Notes under the pieces: generated by a model
What the model saw: only the letters and a program-made list of their open reading frames with translations
What the model was told of the DNA's origin: nothing
The model's database searches: none
NCBI GenBank assembly: GCA_017545245.1
Contig: JAFWPB010000015.1
Span: 29,056 to 93,055 of the forward strand
Length of the DNA: 64,000 nucleotides
Origin: Clostridiales bacterium
GTDB taxonomy: Bacteria; Bacillota; Clostridia; Saccharofermentanales; Saccharofermentanaceae
Direction: 5' to 3'
Translations under genes and position numbers: made by a program
Shown: piece after piece, positions 1 to 12,100 of the stretch
Numbering within the stretch: the stretch's first letter is position 1
Layout of the letters: every line of letters starts with the position of its first letter

Positions 1-6
1 CTGATT

Positions 7-58
7 TTACCGCCACATGCTACATTTTAATGATAATTGGCGGTAATGACTAAATCAG
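7..58. repeat. Single 40-bp inverted-repeat unit (locus A)
   Basis: TTACCGCC at 7-14 and its exact complement GGCGGTAA at 39-46 enclose 24 bp, giving a 40-bp unit. An outer pair (CTGATTT at 1-7, AAATCAG at 52-58) can extend the stem. The unit lies downstream of the methyltransferase gene that ends at 128. The same 40-bp design recurs as arrays at 12344-12518 and 25877-26103. The window edge cuts the left side, so more units may lie outside. Function unknown. Confidence 0.7.
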
Positions 59-127
59 GCACTGAAATCCCTTCACTTATACTGTAACGCCCCAATGACC
101 AGTGCCGCACACTGCCTCATCACCCGT

Positions 128-1123
128 TCAATCGACAGTATCGCTGCTTTCCAAAACGAGTGCGTCACCCATCTTTGCCTTTTTCGCTGCTTTAAAAGCA
201 ACGCCGTCGCGTTTTCGTATCACGGTAGTCTTGTTTGCGTTGCGCGTGCAAAGTGAAAGTTCCACCTGACCTTTTGAAATCACAGGATGGCGTAGCACCC
301 TCGCTTCAGCCCTCGCGACAGGCTCCCTCGAAAATGCGATATAGGCATATTTCTCATCTTCATAAGGAACATCGGCGTCTTTCAACTGCTTATGCAATCT
401 GCTTCTTGCGACGCGGCATGAAAAATGACACCAGTCGTCCTTATCAAGACGGCAGGCATCTGTATGCGGACATGGCGCCACAAGATTTGCACCCAAAGCC
501 AGAAGCTGATTTCGCACTTCGCGAACTACCGCAAACCCTTCCTTCGTCCCCGGTTCTACGATCACCAGCAGTTTGTCCGCCGCCTCCCAGAATTTCCGCA
601 CAGCAAGTTCACGTGCAGCCGGCACAAGCTCATTGAGGACATAGGAAGACAGGACCAGATCTGCTTTACCCGGCAGTGCATCCTTTTCCAAGTCAAAAGC
701 ACTCCACTCCGTCTTTTCTTGAAGTTCCGGGTCTTCACTCATCAGGTCTGCGCCCACCTTGCGCATCGCTGCTTCCCTTTCCAGGCATGTGATATGCTGC
801 GGAGAAAAAACCGACTCCGCTGCCCACGTCGCCGCACCAGAACCCGCGCCGATATCAAATACAGTCCGGACCGGATTGCTTCCGTCTGTTCCAATCAACT
901 CCTGGACGTAGGAAAGCGCATCACAGACCGCACCATAAGTTGCCGGCATGCGCACAGCCGAATAGACGCGCGCTTCAAGATTCTGCGAAACCAAGACTCT
1001 TCCCTGGCCGCTCTCATTCTTGTAGCGCTCCGTCATTTGGCGCGAAAGTTTCTTCAGAAGTTCCGGCTTCTCTCCGGAAAGTGAATCCTCAATTGCTGTC
1101 CGCAAGGATAAAGGCAGATCCAT
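128..1123 (-). CDS. Rsm22-family rRNA methyltransferase-like protein
   Basis: The 331-residue product matches the small-ribosomal-subunit Rsm22 family (mitochondrial METTL17 relatives), class I SAM-dependent methyltransferase-like proteins associated with ribosome small-subunit assembly. Visible are the SAM-binding glycine loop (DIGAGSG, about residues 90-96), the family motif LVLSSYVLNEL (156-166), and four cysteines C218, C224, C232 and C236 in the pattern that binds an iron-sulfur cluster in this family. It is cytosolic, without signal peptide. It starts only 8 bp after the upstream esterase gene, with an AGAGAG ribosome site inside that gene's end, so the two are probably co-transcribed. 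Whether it methylates RNA or acts only as an assembly factor cannot be told from sequence. Confidence 0.85.
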   Translation of the reverse strand: MDLPLSLRTAIEDSLSGEKPELLKKLSRQMTERYKNESGQGRVLVSQNLEARVYSAVRMPATYGAVCDALSYVQELIGTDGSNPVRTVFDIGAGSGAATWAAESVFSPQHITCLEREAAMRKVGADLMSEDPELQEKTEWSAFDLEKDALPGKADLVLSSYVLNELVPAARELAVRKFWEAADKLLVIVEPGTKEGFAVVREVRNQLLALGANLVAPCPHTDACRLDKDDWCHFSCRVARSRLHKQLKDADVPYEDEKYAYIAFSREPVARAEARVLRHPVISKGQVELSLCTRNANKTTVIRKRDGVAFKAAKKAKMGDALVLESSDTVD

Positions 1124-1131
1124 AAACAGTA

Positions 1132-2733
1132 TTACTCTCTTCTAAACTTAGAAATAAACTGCCAAGCCTGCTCGCCTGTATGCTCACGGTACTCGTGAAC
1201 CTGTTCGCTTACACTTGACAGCGCCGTCCTGCAGACACCATCTTTACTCTCAAAGAACTGAATGGTCAGATTGCTTCCGCGGCTTTCGTCGAAGACCTTA
1301 TCAGAACGCTCACCAGAAACGCCCCAGATCGGGTTTTCCCAGTTTTCCTTCTCTTCAAACTTCACAGCATCAAAGTCCTGCTTCAGGTCATTTACCTTCG
1401 CAAGATACTTCACACGCTCGAGTGAATCGTCAGCATGGAACGGCAGCTCAGGAAGATGTGATTTCTCACCACCGGAAACAAAAATCGGCACTTTCACATC
1501 CATGTTGATGCCGTCTTCAAGAGACTTTCCGAACGGATTCTTCTTCACCGGGAAAAGTGCACTCGCCGGAGCCATTCCCGCGAAGATCTCCGGGTACTCC
1601 TGGAACATATCCCAAGTCTTGGCGCTGCCCATTGAGAAGCCCGTCGCATAGATACGGGTAACATCCACATTGTACTTCGACTTCAAGTCTTCGATCACCT
1701 GCACCACTTCATCCGGCGGTACATCCTGATGATTCTCGATGGAAACGAAGAGGAAATCGTGACGATGGCAGATCGCCCACCATCCTGCCACAAATGTCAG
1801 GTACATGGAAGAGTCTCCGCCGCCATGGAATCCGATCACCATCGGGGCCGGACCATCGTCAAAGATATCCTTGTTGTAGTATGCGAAATAGCCGACTTCA
1901 TGTTCTGTCGTGCCCTTATACTTACCGAACTGGCGGTCAGAAGTTTTCACTACAGTACTGCCCGGTTCCTCGATCATATCCAATGCCTCGAAATCCGGCT
2001 CGATCTCGATCTTGCCGCACCACATCTTGAATTTGCGGACAAACTCTTTGAAGTCCTTCTCATATTCTGCTTCTTCCTTGATCAGAAGATTCTCGCAGCC
2101 GGCAAACGCCTCATTGATCTCGGCGCTGTTTCCGACACTCAAGATTGCAATGTCCTCTCTCTCCACAGAAGGGACGACAGAGAGTCTTTCCATCGAACAC
2201 ATCGCCGGCGTGATCTCACCCGGACCCCAGAGATATTCACCCTGCAGCGTGGTCAGGAGATTCTTCGCCACATAATCCGCAGACTTTCCGAAACTATAGA
2301 TATCTGCACGGAAGATCGCACCACGGATGAAATATCCCTTGAACTGACGCGTAAAGAAATCATCGATCCGCTCATATCCATCCTCATAATACGGATGCAT
2401 CTTCACCTGAGAGATCAACTCCGCGTAAAGCTCGGAAGTTGCACCATCCCAGCCATTTTCGCAAGTCGGATAGATGAACAGCACACTGCTGTCAACTGCC
2501 GAAGCGATCTTCGCCAGTCCTTTTTCCTCGGCAAAAGCAACGGCCTCGTCCATGCTCATACGCTCTTCTTCGAAAATCAGAAGAAGCGGCATACGGAACC
2601 CGTAGTTGTGCACAGTTCCATCGATCGTCGTATCCGGTTTATAAACTTTAACATAGAAGTTCTTATACTCGTTTTCCCAGTATTTTCCACCATTTTCGAG
2701 CACGGTGACACTCGGTTTTTCCATCATTGGCAT
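1132..2733 (-). CDS. Alpha/beta-hydrolase esterase (PHB-depolymerase/feruloyl-esterase-like)
   Basis: The C-terminal half carries an alpha/beta-hydrolase core with the nucleophile elbow GFSMGS and an upstream GFHGGGDSS segment like an oxyanion-hole loop, as in the PHB depolymerase/LpqC-like esterases. The N-terminal about 250 residues are unassigned. No signal peptide is evident. The ORF could begin at 2790, but that ATG lies only a few bases after the -10 box of a good promoter (2800-2828). The ATG at 2733 follows AAGGAG by 9 bp and is preferred. Substrate unknown; an ester-linked glycan or acyl ester is a guess from the family. First gene of a two-gene operon with the Rsm22-like methyltransferase. 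Confidence 0.75.
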   Translation of the reverse strand: MPMMEKPSVTVLENGGKYWENEYKNFYVKVYKPDTTIDGTVHNYGFRMPLLLIFEEERMSMDEAVAFAEEKGLAKIASAVDSSVLFIYPTCENGWDGATSELYAELISQVKMHPYYEDGYERIDDFFTRQFKGYFIRGAIFRADIYSFGKSADYVAKNLLTTLQGEYLWGPGEITPAMCSMERLSVVPSVEREDIAILSVGNSAEINEAFAGCENLLIKEEAEYEKDFKEFVRKFKMWCGKIEIEPDFEALDMIEEPGSTVVKTSDRQFGKYKGTTEHEVGYFAYYNKDIFDDGPAPMVIGFHGGGDSSMYLTFVAGWWAICHRHDFLFVSIENHQDVPPDEVVQVIEDLKSKYNVDVTRIYATGFSMGSAKTWDMFQEYPEIFAGMAPASALFPVKKNPFGKSLEDGINMDVKVPIFVSGGEKSHLPELPFHADDSLERVKYLAKVNDLKQDFDAVKFEEKENWENPIWGVSGERSDKVFDESRGSNLTIQFFESKDGVCRTALSSVSEQVHEYREHTGEQAWQFISKFRRE

Positions 2734-2799
2734 GGCATTATTCTCCTTCGAAATCATTTGGCCGGGATTGCTTTCCCGCACCTCGGTCATTGCTTCTCC

Positions 2800-2828
2800 A
2801 TTATAACGAATTCAACCTGCAAATACAA
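2800..2828 (-). promoter_or_regulatory. Sigma-A promoter of esterase/Rsm22 operon
   Basis: Read leftward, TTGTAT (2828-2823) and TATAAT (2805-2800) are separated by 17 bp. Transcription would start near 2793, which argues for translation starting at 2733 rather than 2790. Confidence 0.6.
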
Positions 2829-2948
2829 AAATTCCTTACATATTATTTTTCGGCGAAAGCCTTCTTTCTGATATCAAAAAAAGTTATACTATAGTACGTG
2901 TTGTTATATTGTTAATGCGAATTGCATTACTTTTTTTGGGGAGGGTTT

Positions 2949-5762
2949 ATGAAAAAACGTATTATCACTATCATTACCGCAACGCTTTTTAGTGCTGCCA
3001 TACTCATCTCCGGAAAAATCTTCGCTAACACAAAAGTAATGGCGAATATGTATCCGGTCCCGATTGATGAAGAACACTTTAAAGATTCGGGCTTGCGGCA
3101 GCTTCTTATTGATGAGGTCGACACAGACGCAGATGGGAAGATATCTCTTCTCGAAGCCAATGATGCAGACACACTCTATGTTGATGGAAACTATTACGAT
3201 ATCAAGGATTTATCCGGATTATCCCAATTGGAGTTTTTGGAAGAGCTGACCATTTGCGGCACTACTGCAAAAGAACTCGATCTGAGGGGCCTGGACATTC
3301 TGTCGAATGTGTATATTAATGATACAAAAATCGAAACCGTGTTTTTTGACGAGAATTCCATCCTTGCCGGTTTTTATGCGGACGGCTACAACACCAACCT
3401 GAAAACACTGAATAATCTGGAAAAGAATACAAAGCTGGCTGATCTGGATCTTACCGGTACCGGTATCGAAACGCTTTCTCTCAAAGGTCTTGCGAGTCTT
3501 ACCTATTTAGAGATATACGATTGTCCAAATCTAACCGGTCTCAAGGATCTGGAAGACGCAGTAAGCCTAGAATCTATCAATTGTTATGACTCTGGTCTGA
3601 CTTCCTTAAGAATATCCGCCTCAAATGCTCCCAAACTCCAAGATCTCACAATTGGCGGACCCAATCTGACTTCCGTTGAGTTCGATAAAGAAGATGGTTC
3701 TTTGCCTCTTGCCTGGCTTTCCCTGACCGATAGCCCGAATTTGAAGAGTCTGGATATCAAAGACTGTTCCAAGCTCGAAACCCTTGCCATTACGAATGTC
3801 GGTCTGGAAGATTTTCGTATTTACGGAAAAGATGAAGATGAAAAAGATCAAAACGCTGCCCTGAAAAATCTCAACATATCCGATTGTCCAGACCTGTCCA
3901 TTCTGCTTTGCCGTGAACTTGCTTCCCTTAATACCGTGACCATCGAACATTGTACGAAACTGGGTACGGTTATACTCTTCTCAAACCAGATCGATAATCT
4001 GGTTCTGGATGATCTGGACAATCTTATCACGCTGGACCTGGCGGATAACAAGATTTCAAGTTTTGATGCAAGTAAAGTTCCGACACTCCATGAGCTCATT
4101 ATCAGTGAAAACAATATCTCCACACTGGATGCAAGTATGCTTTCTTATCTTAAAACTTTGGAATGTGGAAATTCCGACGGCTCTCTCTCCTCAATAAAAT
4201 TCCCGGCCGGCAAGGAACTCGGACAACTTGGTATGTATGGGCTGACATTTTCTCCGGATATCTCTTCACTGACTAATGTGGAACTCCTCAATTGCTACTC
4301 ATGTCAATTCTCATCGCTCGATGTGAGTCATAATACAAATCTTAAATGGTTAAGGATCAGTCATTGTAACCATCTGACTTCAATCGATCTTTCCAAAAAC
4401 CAGGCGCTGGAATATCTTGACTGTTCTGAGTCGGCGATTACTTCGCTTGATTTGAGTATGCTTTCCAAGCTTCAGGAACTGGATGCATTCTTATGCGAGG
4501 ATCTGACCTCGGTCGAAGTTAACAGTGACGAACTGGATAAACTAGTTACCGCAGGCTCGCCGTTGCCAAAGTTGAACATTACGAACTGTCCCAAGCTGAT
4601 CAGTCTGGTTCACAAGATAGAGAAACCAATGCTTATGACATCGGATCATGGTTTTGATTACTATGATTATTCACTAGAATCAGAAGACCCCCGTCTTGCT
4701 TATAATGTATCTACAAAACTGATCTGCCCTGCTCTGACGGCAACACCTACACCTACAAATACACCGACGCCGACGTCCACTCCGACTCCTACGTCTACAC
4801 CTACACCGACGTCCACTCCGACACCGACAGCCAAGCCGGGCAACACGCCGACTTCCACACCTGTACCAGGCGCTCCGACAGCAACACCGGTTCCTTGTGC
4901 TCCGACAGCAACACCTGTTCCAGGCGCTCCAACGGCAACACCTGTTCCTGGTCAGCCAACGCCTACCAACGTCCCTGGCCAGCCGACACCGACCGGCACA
5001 CCAGTCGTAACACGTGCACCATCCTTCGAGGATTTCGTTGACCGTCTCTACCATCTCGCGCTGGAACGCGAACCGGAAGAAGAAGGAAGAAATTTCTGGA
5101 TCGGTAAAGTCGGCACCGGAGAATTTACCGGCGCAGATTGCGCACGCTTCTTCCTGCTTGATGCACCGGAGTTCATGAACCGCAATCTCAACGACGATGC
5201 TTTCGTAGAGATCCTCTATCACATCTTCTTCGACCGTGATTCCGATGCTGCAGGAAAGTCGTTCTGGCTCGAAAGACTCCAGCGCAACTTCACCCGACAG
5301 AGCGTTGTAAATGACTTCATCGAATCTACCGAATGGTGCAATGTGTGTGCGACATACGGTGTCCGTTCCGGCGCAACTTCACATAAAGCGGAGTACGCAT
5401 CACAGAACGCCATCAAATTCGCTACACGCTTGTACACAGAGTGCCTCGAACGTGAGCCGGAGATGCAGGGCCTTACCTACTGGAGCCTGTCACTCACCAA
5501 CCTGGAAAAGACCGGCTACGATGCTGCGAAGTTCTTTTTCGAGTCTACAGAATTTGTCGGTTATAACACCACTAATAAAGAGTATGTGACCCGTCTCTAC
5601 CGCACATTCATGGGCAGAGAACCGGAAGCAGATGGTCTTAACTACTGGGTCGGCAAACTGATTTCCGGCTCCAGCCGAGAATCCGTTCTGACAAACTTCG
5701 CCCGTTCCGATGAGTTCTCCCAGATCTGCGCGACATACGCAATCATTCCCGGCGAGATCTGA
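2949..5762 (+). CDS. Secreted leucine-rich-repeat protein with DUF4214 C-terminus
   Basis: A 937-residue exported protein. The start at 2949 (MKKRII) follows GGGGAGG by a few bases; the ORF opens 27 bp earlier without a ribosome site. Order of parts: Sec signal peptide (1 to about 30), a Ca-binding-like loop of EF-hand/dockerin type (DTDADGKISLLEA, about 57-69), irregular LRRs to about residue 590, a Thr-Pro linker (TPTPTSTPTPTS type, then GAPTATPVP), and about four DUF4214 repeats with the signature YxxxLxREPExxGxxYW. There is no LPXTG anchor. DUF4214 occurs in surface-layer-like and extracellular proteins; LRRs suggest protein or glycan binding. First of three large exported proteins in a row. 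Substrate and partner unknown. Confidence 0.8.
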   Translation: MKKRIITIITATLFSAAILISGKIFANTKVMANMYPVPIDEEHFKDSGLRQLLIDEVDTDADGKISLLEANDADTLYVDGNYYDIKDLSGLSQLEFLEELTICGTTAKELDLRGLDILSNVYINDTKIETVFFDENSILAGFYADGYNTNLKTLNNLEKNTKLADLDLTGTGIETLSLKGLASLTYLEIYDCPNLTGLKDLEDAVSLESINCYDSGLTSLRISASNAPKLQDLTIGGPNLTSVEFDKEDGSLPLAWLSLTDSPNLKSLDIKDCSKLETLAITNVGLEDFRIYGKDEDEKDQNAALKNLNISDCPDLSILLCRELASLNTVTIEHCTKLGTVILFSNQIDNLVLDDLDNLITLDLADNKISSFDASKVPTLHELIISENNISTLDASMLSYLKTLECGNSDGSLSSIKFPAGKELGQLGMYGLTFSPDISSLTNVELLNCYSCQFSSLDVSHNTNLKWLRISHCNHLTSIDLSKNQALEYLDCSESAITSLDLSMLSKLQELDAFLCEDLTSVEVNSDELDKLVTAGSPLPKLNITNCPKLISLVHKIEKPMLMTSDHGFDYYDYSLESEDPRLAYNVSTKLICPALTATPTPTNTPTPTSTPTPTSTPTPTSTPTPTAKPGNTPTSTPVPGAPTATPVPCAPTATPVPGAPTATPVPGQPTPTNVPGQPTPTGTPVVTRAPSFEDFVDRLYHLALEREPEEEGRNFWIGKVGTGEFTGADCARFFLLDAPEFMNRNLNDDAFVEILYHIFFDRDSDAAGKSFWLERLQRNFTRQSVVNDFIESTEWCNVCATYGVRSGATSHKAEYASQNAIKFATRLYTECLEREPEMQGLTYWSLSLTNLEKTGYDAAKFFFESTEFVGYNTTNKEYVTRLYRTFMGREPEADGLNYWVGKLISGSSRESVLTNFARSDEFSQICATYAIIPGEI

Positions 5763-5785
5763 TCGATCGGAATCATTAACAAACT

Positions 5786-5844
5786 AAGAGAGGGCTGTCT
5801 CGATAGTGATGCAAAAGCACTGGAGAGGCGCCCTCTCTTCTTTT
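5786..5844 (+). terminator. Rho-independent terminator after LRR/DUF4214 gene
   Basis: AAGAGAGGGC (5786-5795) pairs with GCCCTCTCTT (5830-5839), followed by CTTTTG. The loop begins with TGTCTC and contains one copy of the 9-mer AAAAGCACT (5813-5821). The rest of the gap, up to 5950, holds nothing else that I can name. Confidence 0.8.
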
Positions 5845-5957
5845 GTCCCGGGAACAGTCCTGATCAAAACTGACGGTTCTTGATTTGCGATTCATTGGCG
5901 TCCGATTCTTGATCTCAAACAGTAAACCTCTAATGTTAAATAAATATTTACAATATC

Positions 5958-5986
5958 TTTACAGCAATACAGATTCTACCCATAAC
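5958..5986 (+). promoter_or_regulatory. Promoter-like element upstream of giant LRR_5 gene
   Basis: TTTACA (5958-5963), 17 bp, CATAAC (5981-5986). The box and its flanks (ATTTACA, TATCTTTACAGCA, CAGATTCT) are repeated almost unchanged at 12734-12767 upstream of the next LRR_5 gene, which supports a shared promoter or operator. Confidence 0.45.
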
Positions 5987-6105
5987 GCCTTTATTCCCCA
6001 GCGTGCTACAATGCAAGGTATAAGGGTATTTATATTCTTGCTTTTCGCTTTAGGTACATCCTTATTCCTGGCGAAAGGAAAAGATACACAAAGGAGGATT
6101 TGGGT

Positions 6106-9100
6106 ATGGTCAGTAAGAAACGAATAGGCGGCATTTGCATTGCGCTCTCTATGATATTGATTTCAGTAGTTTCTTTCACTTATTTTCTTCCCACGAAGAA
6201 AGTCGTTGCTGCAGATCAAACAGTCATAGCATATGGGCGTAACACCATTGATGACAATGTATACAGGTTTAAACTCTATCTAACCGGAGAAATAGACGAG
6301 GATTCACATCTTCCTCTTGCCCAATTTGCCGGCTTCGATCCCACTTACACTTATCTCCCGACTACCAAGCTTGGTATTCCTTTAGACTTCTATGAAGATG
6401 CATCATTATCCGGAGATCCTTTGTATCGGATCGATACAATAAGTGCGGATTGTTGTAAAGTTGATTCAAGCGGTGTTACCGCATTGGTCGATGCAAAGGA
6501 TATTACTGAGCTATCGGTACCTGAAGGCGTCAAAGAGATCAAAAGCAACACTTTTTCCAGAACGTTATTGGCGACAGCATCACTTCCCTCATCACTTGAA
6601 ATACTTGGTGATAGTGCTTTCTCTGGATGTGGAAAACTAACAAGAATCGATCTCAGCGCCATGTCTGGTCTTCATTCATGTACAGCAAGAATATCTAATC
6701 CAGAACTAGATTCACCATTACACGAATGTACTGAAACACACTATTCATGTGCAGGAGTATTCAATGGCTGCACAATCTTGGAAGAAGTTCTTCTTCCTGA
6801 TAATGCTACTAACTTCAAGACAATTGGCGCAAACATGTTTGCAGGTTGCGGAAAACTCTCAACCATTACAATTCCAAACTCCGTAGTCGAGATAGGTAGT
6901 GGTGCTTTCAGCGGGGATACTGGAATAGAAAGTGTTGGTGGCGCAAGAAATATCGTGTATTTCGGAAACGGTGCTTTTAGCGGTTGTAAAAAAATAGTAC
7001 GGTTTGATATTCCTCAATCCACTATGGAGATCAATTCAACCTGTTTCCAAAGCTGCTCAAGTTTATCTGAAGTAACCATTCCCGATGGCACCGATCTTCA
7101 CATTCTTGGAGCTAGTGCCTTCGCTCAGACAGCAATTACCTCTTTTACGATCCCGGAAAGCAGCCATACATTATGGACGATTGGTGCCTCCTGTTTCTCA
7201 GGCTGCCAAAGCTTATCGAGTTTTGAAATCAAATCAAGTTCAGTAAAAACTATCGAAGCCAATGCTTTTTCCGGTTGCACTTCACTCTCTTCGTTTTCTC
7301 TTGATTTTGCCTCACTTACAACGATTGGTGGAAGCAGTTTTTTAAACTGTAAAAAACTGCAAAGCTTTTCTACCCGAGAAGATAACCTTCTTGCTAATGT
7401 AGAAAGTTTTGGAAATAACGCTTTCCAAAACTGTGAATCGTTTACTGAGTTTGTTATTCCTTCTCAAATTAACAACATCGGAGACAATACGTTCAATGGT
7501 TGTAAAAACATCGAAAAACTCTATTTCAGTGATAGTAATACACTTACCCGAATCGGCGTTAGTGCTTTTGCCGGATGCGAAAAAATGGTCATTGCAGACC
7601 TGAGTACCAATGAAGAAACCGGCCTGCTTCCCGAGACGATTGTTAACATCGGTAACTACGCATTCCAAAACTGCAAGGCCATGACAAAGCTGATCCTGCC
7701 GGATACACTTCAGGCAGAAGGTATCGGCACTGGTGCTTTCCAGAATTGTGCTTCTCTTATTGAACTCACGATTCCGGATTCGATCACTACACTTTATACA
7801 GGTACGTTCTCGGGTTGTTCTTCTCTCAAGACTGTAGTTCTTTCTGATGCACTGACCGACATCAAAGAATCCCTTTTCAATGGCTGTAAGAATCTCGAAA
7901 GCGTCGTGATCGGAAGTCAGGCTACCAGCATCGCCAAAAATGCTTTCTATCAATGTACGTCTCTCAAGAGCGTAACTATGGGGGATGCGGTAACTTCAAT
8001 TGGTGAGAATGCTTTCTCCGGATGCACCATGCTCGGAAAAGATGGAGCAGAGGTCAAGCTCAGCGAAGGTCTTACCTCTATCGGCAAGAACGCCTTCACA
8101 GGATGCTCCTCCTTGGAAAGCCTGATCATTCCAGACGAAGTCAAGACTATTGGTGATAACTGTTTCAAGGATTGTACTTCCTTGACTAAGGTTACCATGG
8201 GCAACAAGATCACCACCATTGGAGAAAAAGCATTCAACAATTGCACCAAACTCGGTTTTAACTGTGATTTCGAATTGAGTTCTGCGCTCACCTCGATTGG
8301 TGCATATGCTTTTGAAAAGTGCAAGAACCTGACAAGCATCTCCATTCCTTCAGGCGTAACCGCTATTCCAATCAACTGCTTCAGTGACTGTGTTGCCATG
8401 CAATCACTCACTATGGGAAACAATGTAACTTCCATCGGGGACAACGCGTTCAACGGATGTACTTCGTTGGGCAAGGATGGTGCCGAAGTCACATTGAGTG
8501 AAGGCCTTTCCACTATTGGGGAATCTGCATTCAAAAACTGTTCTTCTCTAACCGGTATAGCTTTGCCGGATGCCGTGACTACTATCGCCAAATCCTGTTT
8601 CTATAACTGCAAAGAATTGGTTACTTTCACTATGGGAGACAACGTTACCCTGATCGGAAACAGTGCTTTTTATAACTGCAGCAAGCTCGGTTCAGATGGA
8701 AATCCGATCATTCTGAGTGCGGAGCTCACAGATATCGAACCATATGCCTTCTACGGATGCAGCAAACTTGAATCCATTGTCATCCCGGACAAAGTAAAAT
8801 CGATTCCAGATTACTGTTTCGAATACTGTTCTTCTCTGCAGAGCATCACTCTTGGAGAAAACATTACTTCCATCGGAATTTACGCATTCTTAAACTGCTC
8901 AACACTTCAGACCATTGACATCCCTGAAAAGGTAACTGTCATCTCAGACTACTGCTTTAACGGTTGCGCAGCTCTCACATCCGTAACCATGGGAGACGAA
9001 GTAACAAATATCGGCAAATCCGTATTCGTTGGCTGTACAAATCTAAGCAGTATCAATATCAGTGAATCACTTATTTCCATCGGTGAAAAAACATTCCAAG

Positions 9101-12100
9101 GCTGTACTTCCTTAACCTCTCTGTCTTTCCCGGATAGTCTTCTTGCTATTCCGCTGAACCTCTGTTATGGATGTACAAATCTGGATCAACTGACCATGGG
9201 CAATGGCGTTACCTCAATCGGACAAAGTGCTTTTGAAGGATGTAAAAAGCTCGGCAAGTCCGGCACATTCAACCTGAGCAATGCACTGGTCGAACTTGGT
9301 CAGATGGCTTTCAAAAACTGTTCGGCTCTCACAAAGGTAGTTCTTGGAGATGACGTTGAAGCTATTCCTCAACAATGCTTCAATAGCTGCTCTTCTCTCC
9401 GCGAATTCACTATGGGTGATAAAGTTCAATCCATCGGTGCAAATGCCTTCTCCGGATGTTCAGTACTTGGAAAGGGTGGAGCCGATTTCCATATGAGCAC
9501 ATCACTGACCAGTATCGGAGTAAGTGCTTTTAACGGTTGTGCGGCCTTACCTGAAATCGATATTCCACTGGGAGTTACCGTGATTCCTGAAAGCTGTTTC
9601 AACGGATGCGCCGCTCTGACAAGAATGACTATGGGAAACAATGTCACATCCATTGGTAATACTGCATTCAATGGATGTACAAAACTGGGCAAAAACTGCG
9701 ACATCGTTCTCAGTATCTCTCTAAGGGAACTCGGTACCAGTGCATTCATGAACTGCTCTTCTCTTGAAGCTTTGGACATTCCGAACGGAGTGACCGTGAT
9801 CCCTGTAACTTGTTTCAAGGGATGCTCGAACTTGACTGAAGTGACCATGGGTAATTCTGTTACTGACATCATGAAAGAAGCATTCAGCGGCTGCGAACTT
9901 CTCGGCAACAACTGCAATTTCAATCTCAGTACTTCCCTTGAAGTTCTTGGTGACAGTGCTTTTCTCGGTTGCGCTTCTGTAACTGAAATCAATATTGCAG
10001 ATGGAGTTACTACTATTCCACAAGCATGTTTCAAGGGCTGTTCAAAACTTGAAAAAGTTACGATGGGCGATTATGTGGAGGTCATCGGAAATGAAGCGTT
10101 CAGCGGCTGTACTTCCCTCTCTAAGAAATGCGATGGTACACCATTCGTTCTCAGTAGCAGCCTCGAAACTCTCGGCCAGTCCGCCTTCAACAACTGTTCT
10201 TCTCTGGAATCGATTTCGTTCCCGGACTATGTAATAGCTATTCCAAAGAGTTGTTTCAATGGTTGCAGTGCTATCCAAAACATTGATTTGAACAACGTTG
10301 AGACCATCGGAGAATCCGCATTCAACAACTGCTCTGCACTCGAGGAACTCAACTTGACAGACACCTTGACTGCACTTGACAAGAATGCATTCAGTAACTG
10401 TTCTTCACTGAAGATCCTTTCCATCCCGGATACGATCAAGAAGATTCCGAGCAACTGTTTCGCCAGCTGCACTTCTCTGATTTTCGTACACATTCCTGAT
10501 TCCGTAACTATCATCGAAAATGGCGCATTCAATAAGTGCACCAATATGCTTGGCGTTGAGCTTCCGGATTCTTTGACCAGCTACAGATCCGCAGCATTCA
10601 GCAGTGACCCGTATTTGTACCGAGTCTCGGTTTCCCGGGATGACAAGATCACTCTTCTCTCTTACTGGGGAAACAAGCAGCAGATCGATGTACCAGACGT
10701 GATCTATAACATGCCGGTAGTCGCTATCGCAGATGGCGCATATGCATCTATCACTAACATCACACAAGTACATGTACCCAGCTCCGTGAAGTCTATCGGA
10801 AATGGTGCATTTAACAGCTGTACAGGACTGAAAACAGTACGTATCGATAACGGTACGACTGTATCAGCCGGTGCTTTTGACGGATGCAAATCTGTTTACC
10901 GGATCGAGGATCTGCCGCAAGACGACACGAAAGTTACCATCGTGAAGTTCTACGGCGACGATACTGAGATCGCCATTCCTGAAAAGCTCGAGAACAAAAC
11001 TGTAGTGCAGATCAGCGATTCCGCGTTTGCCTACAATACAAATCTCACAAGAGTAGTGATCAACAAGCCTGTCACAGAAATCGGAAAGAAAGCATTCTAT
11101 AATTGTTCCAACGCAATCATTGAATACTTCAGCCAGACAACTTCTATTGGTACAAATGCTTTTACCGGTTGTAAGGGTACGAAGCCGAGAGATACAACTC
11201 CGACTCCGAGTCCGACAAATACGCCGACTCCGACAAATACGCCGGTGCCGACAAACACACCAACAAAGAAACCTACTTTGACACCGACAAAGAGACCAAC
11301 AGCTTCAGCTACAACCACACCGACACCAAGACCAACGAAGAAGGCTACACCAACTCCGACGAAGAAGGCAACGCCAACTCCGACGAAGAAGCCGACACCG
11401 ACTCCAACGAAGAAGCCGACACCGACTCCGACGAAGAAAGCTACACCGACTCCGACGAAGAAGCCGACACCGACTCCAACAAAGAAGCCGACACCGACTC
11501 CAACAAAGAAGCCGACGCCGACGCCGACGAAGAAGGCTACGCCGGTTCCTACGAAGAAAGCAACGGTTACACCTGTACCGACTGTTCTGCCGCCGGTCGA
11601 TGTGAAGGCAACTGCCACATCTCCGACGACTGTCAGAATTAACTGGACAGCAAAACCGGGAACACAGTTTGTGCAGGTTTGGAGAACCCACAAGGCAGAT
11701 GCTACGCAGAGTGAATATGTCCTCCTCGGAACATACTATGCATCCGATGGAACATCCAACTCGAAGTATCTGACGCCGAACAAGACGTATTACTACAAGC
11801 TAAGAGGTTACACGAAGCTGGCGAATGGCAAGACAGTCTACTCCGGATACAGCACGATCGTAAGTGCGACACCAACCGTTACGGTTTCTGCTCCGACTTC
11901 ACTACGCGTCACGTCTACTTCTTCTAACAGCATCAGCTTGGCATGGAATCCGGTAAGTGGCCAAAATATCATGTATGAGGTCTGGAGAATGAACTCCGCC
12001 ACCGAGACTCCTGGCGTATGTCTTGGAAGATACACCGATCCGGTAAAGGTCAGCACGAACCTCAAAGCGAATACGAGTTACTCCTACCGCGTACGTGCTT

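Noticed and set aside
11097..11693. Long minus-strand open frame with GVGVGFFV repeats
   Set aside because: It is the mirror of the TPTPTKK codon repeat of the LRR gene; no ribosome site and no start context.
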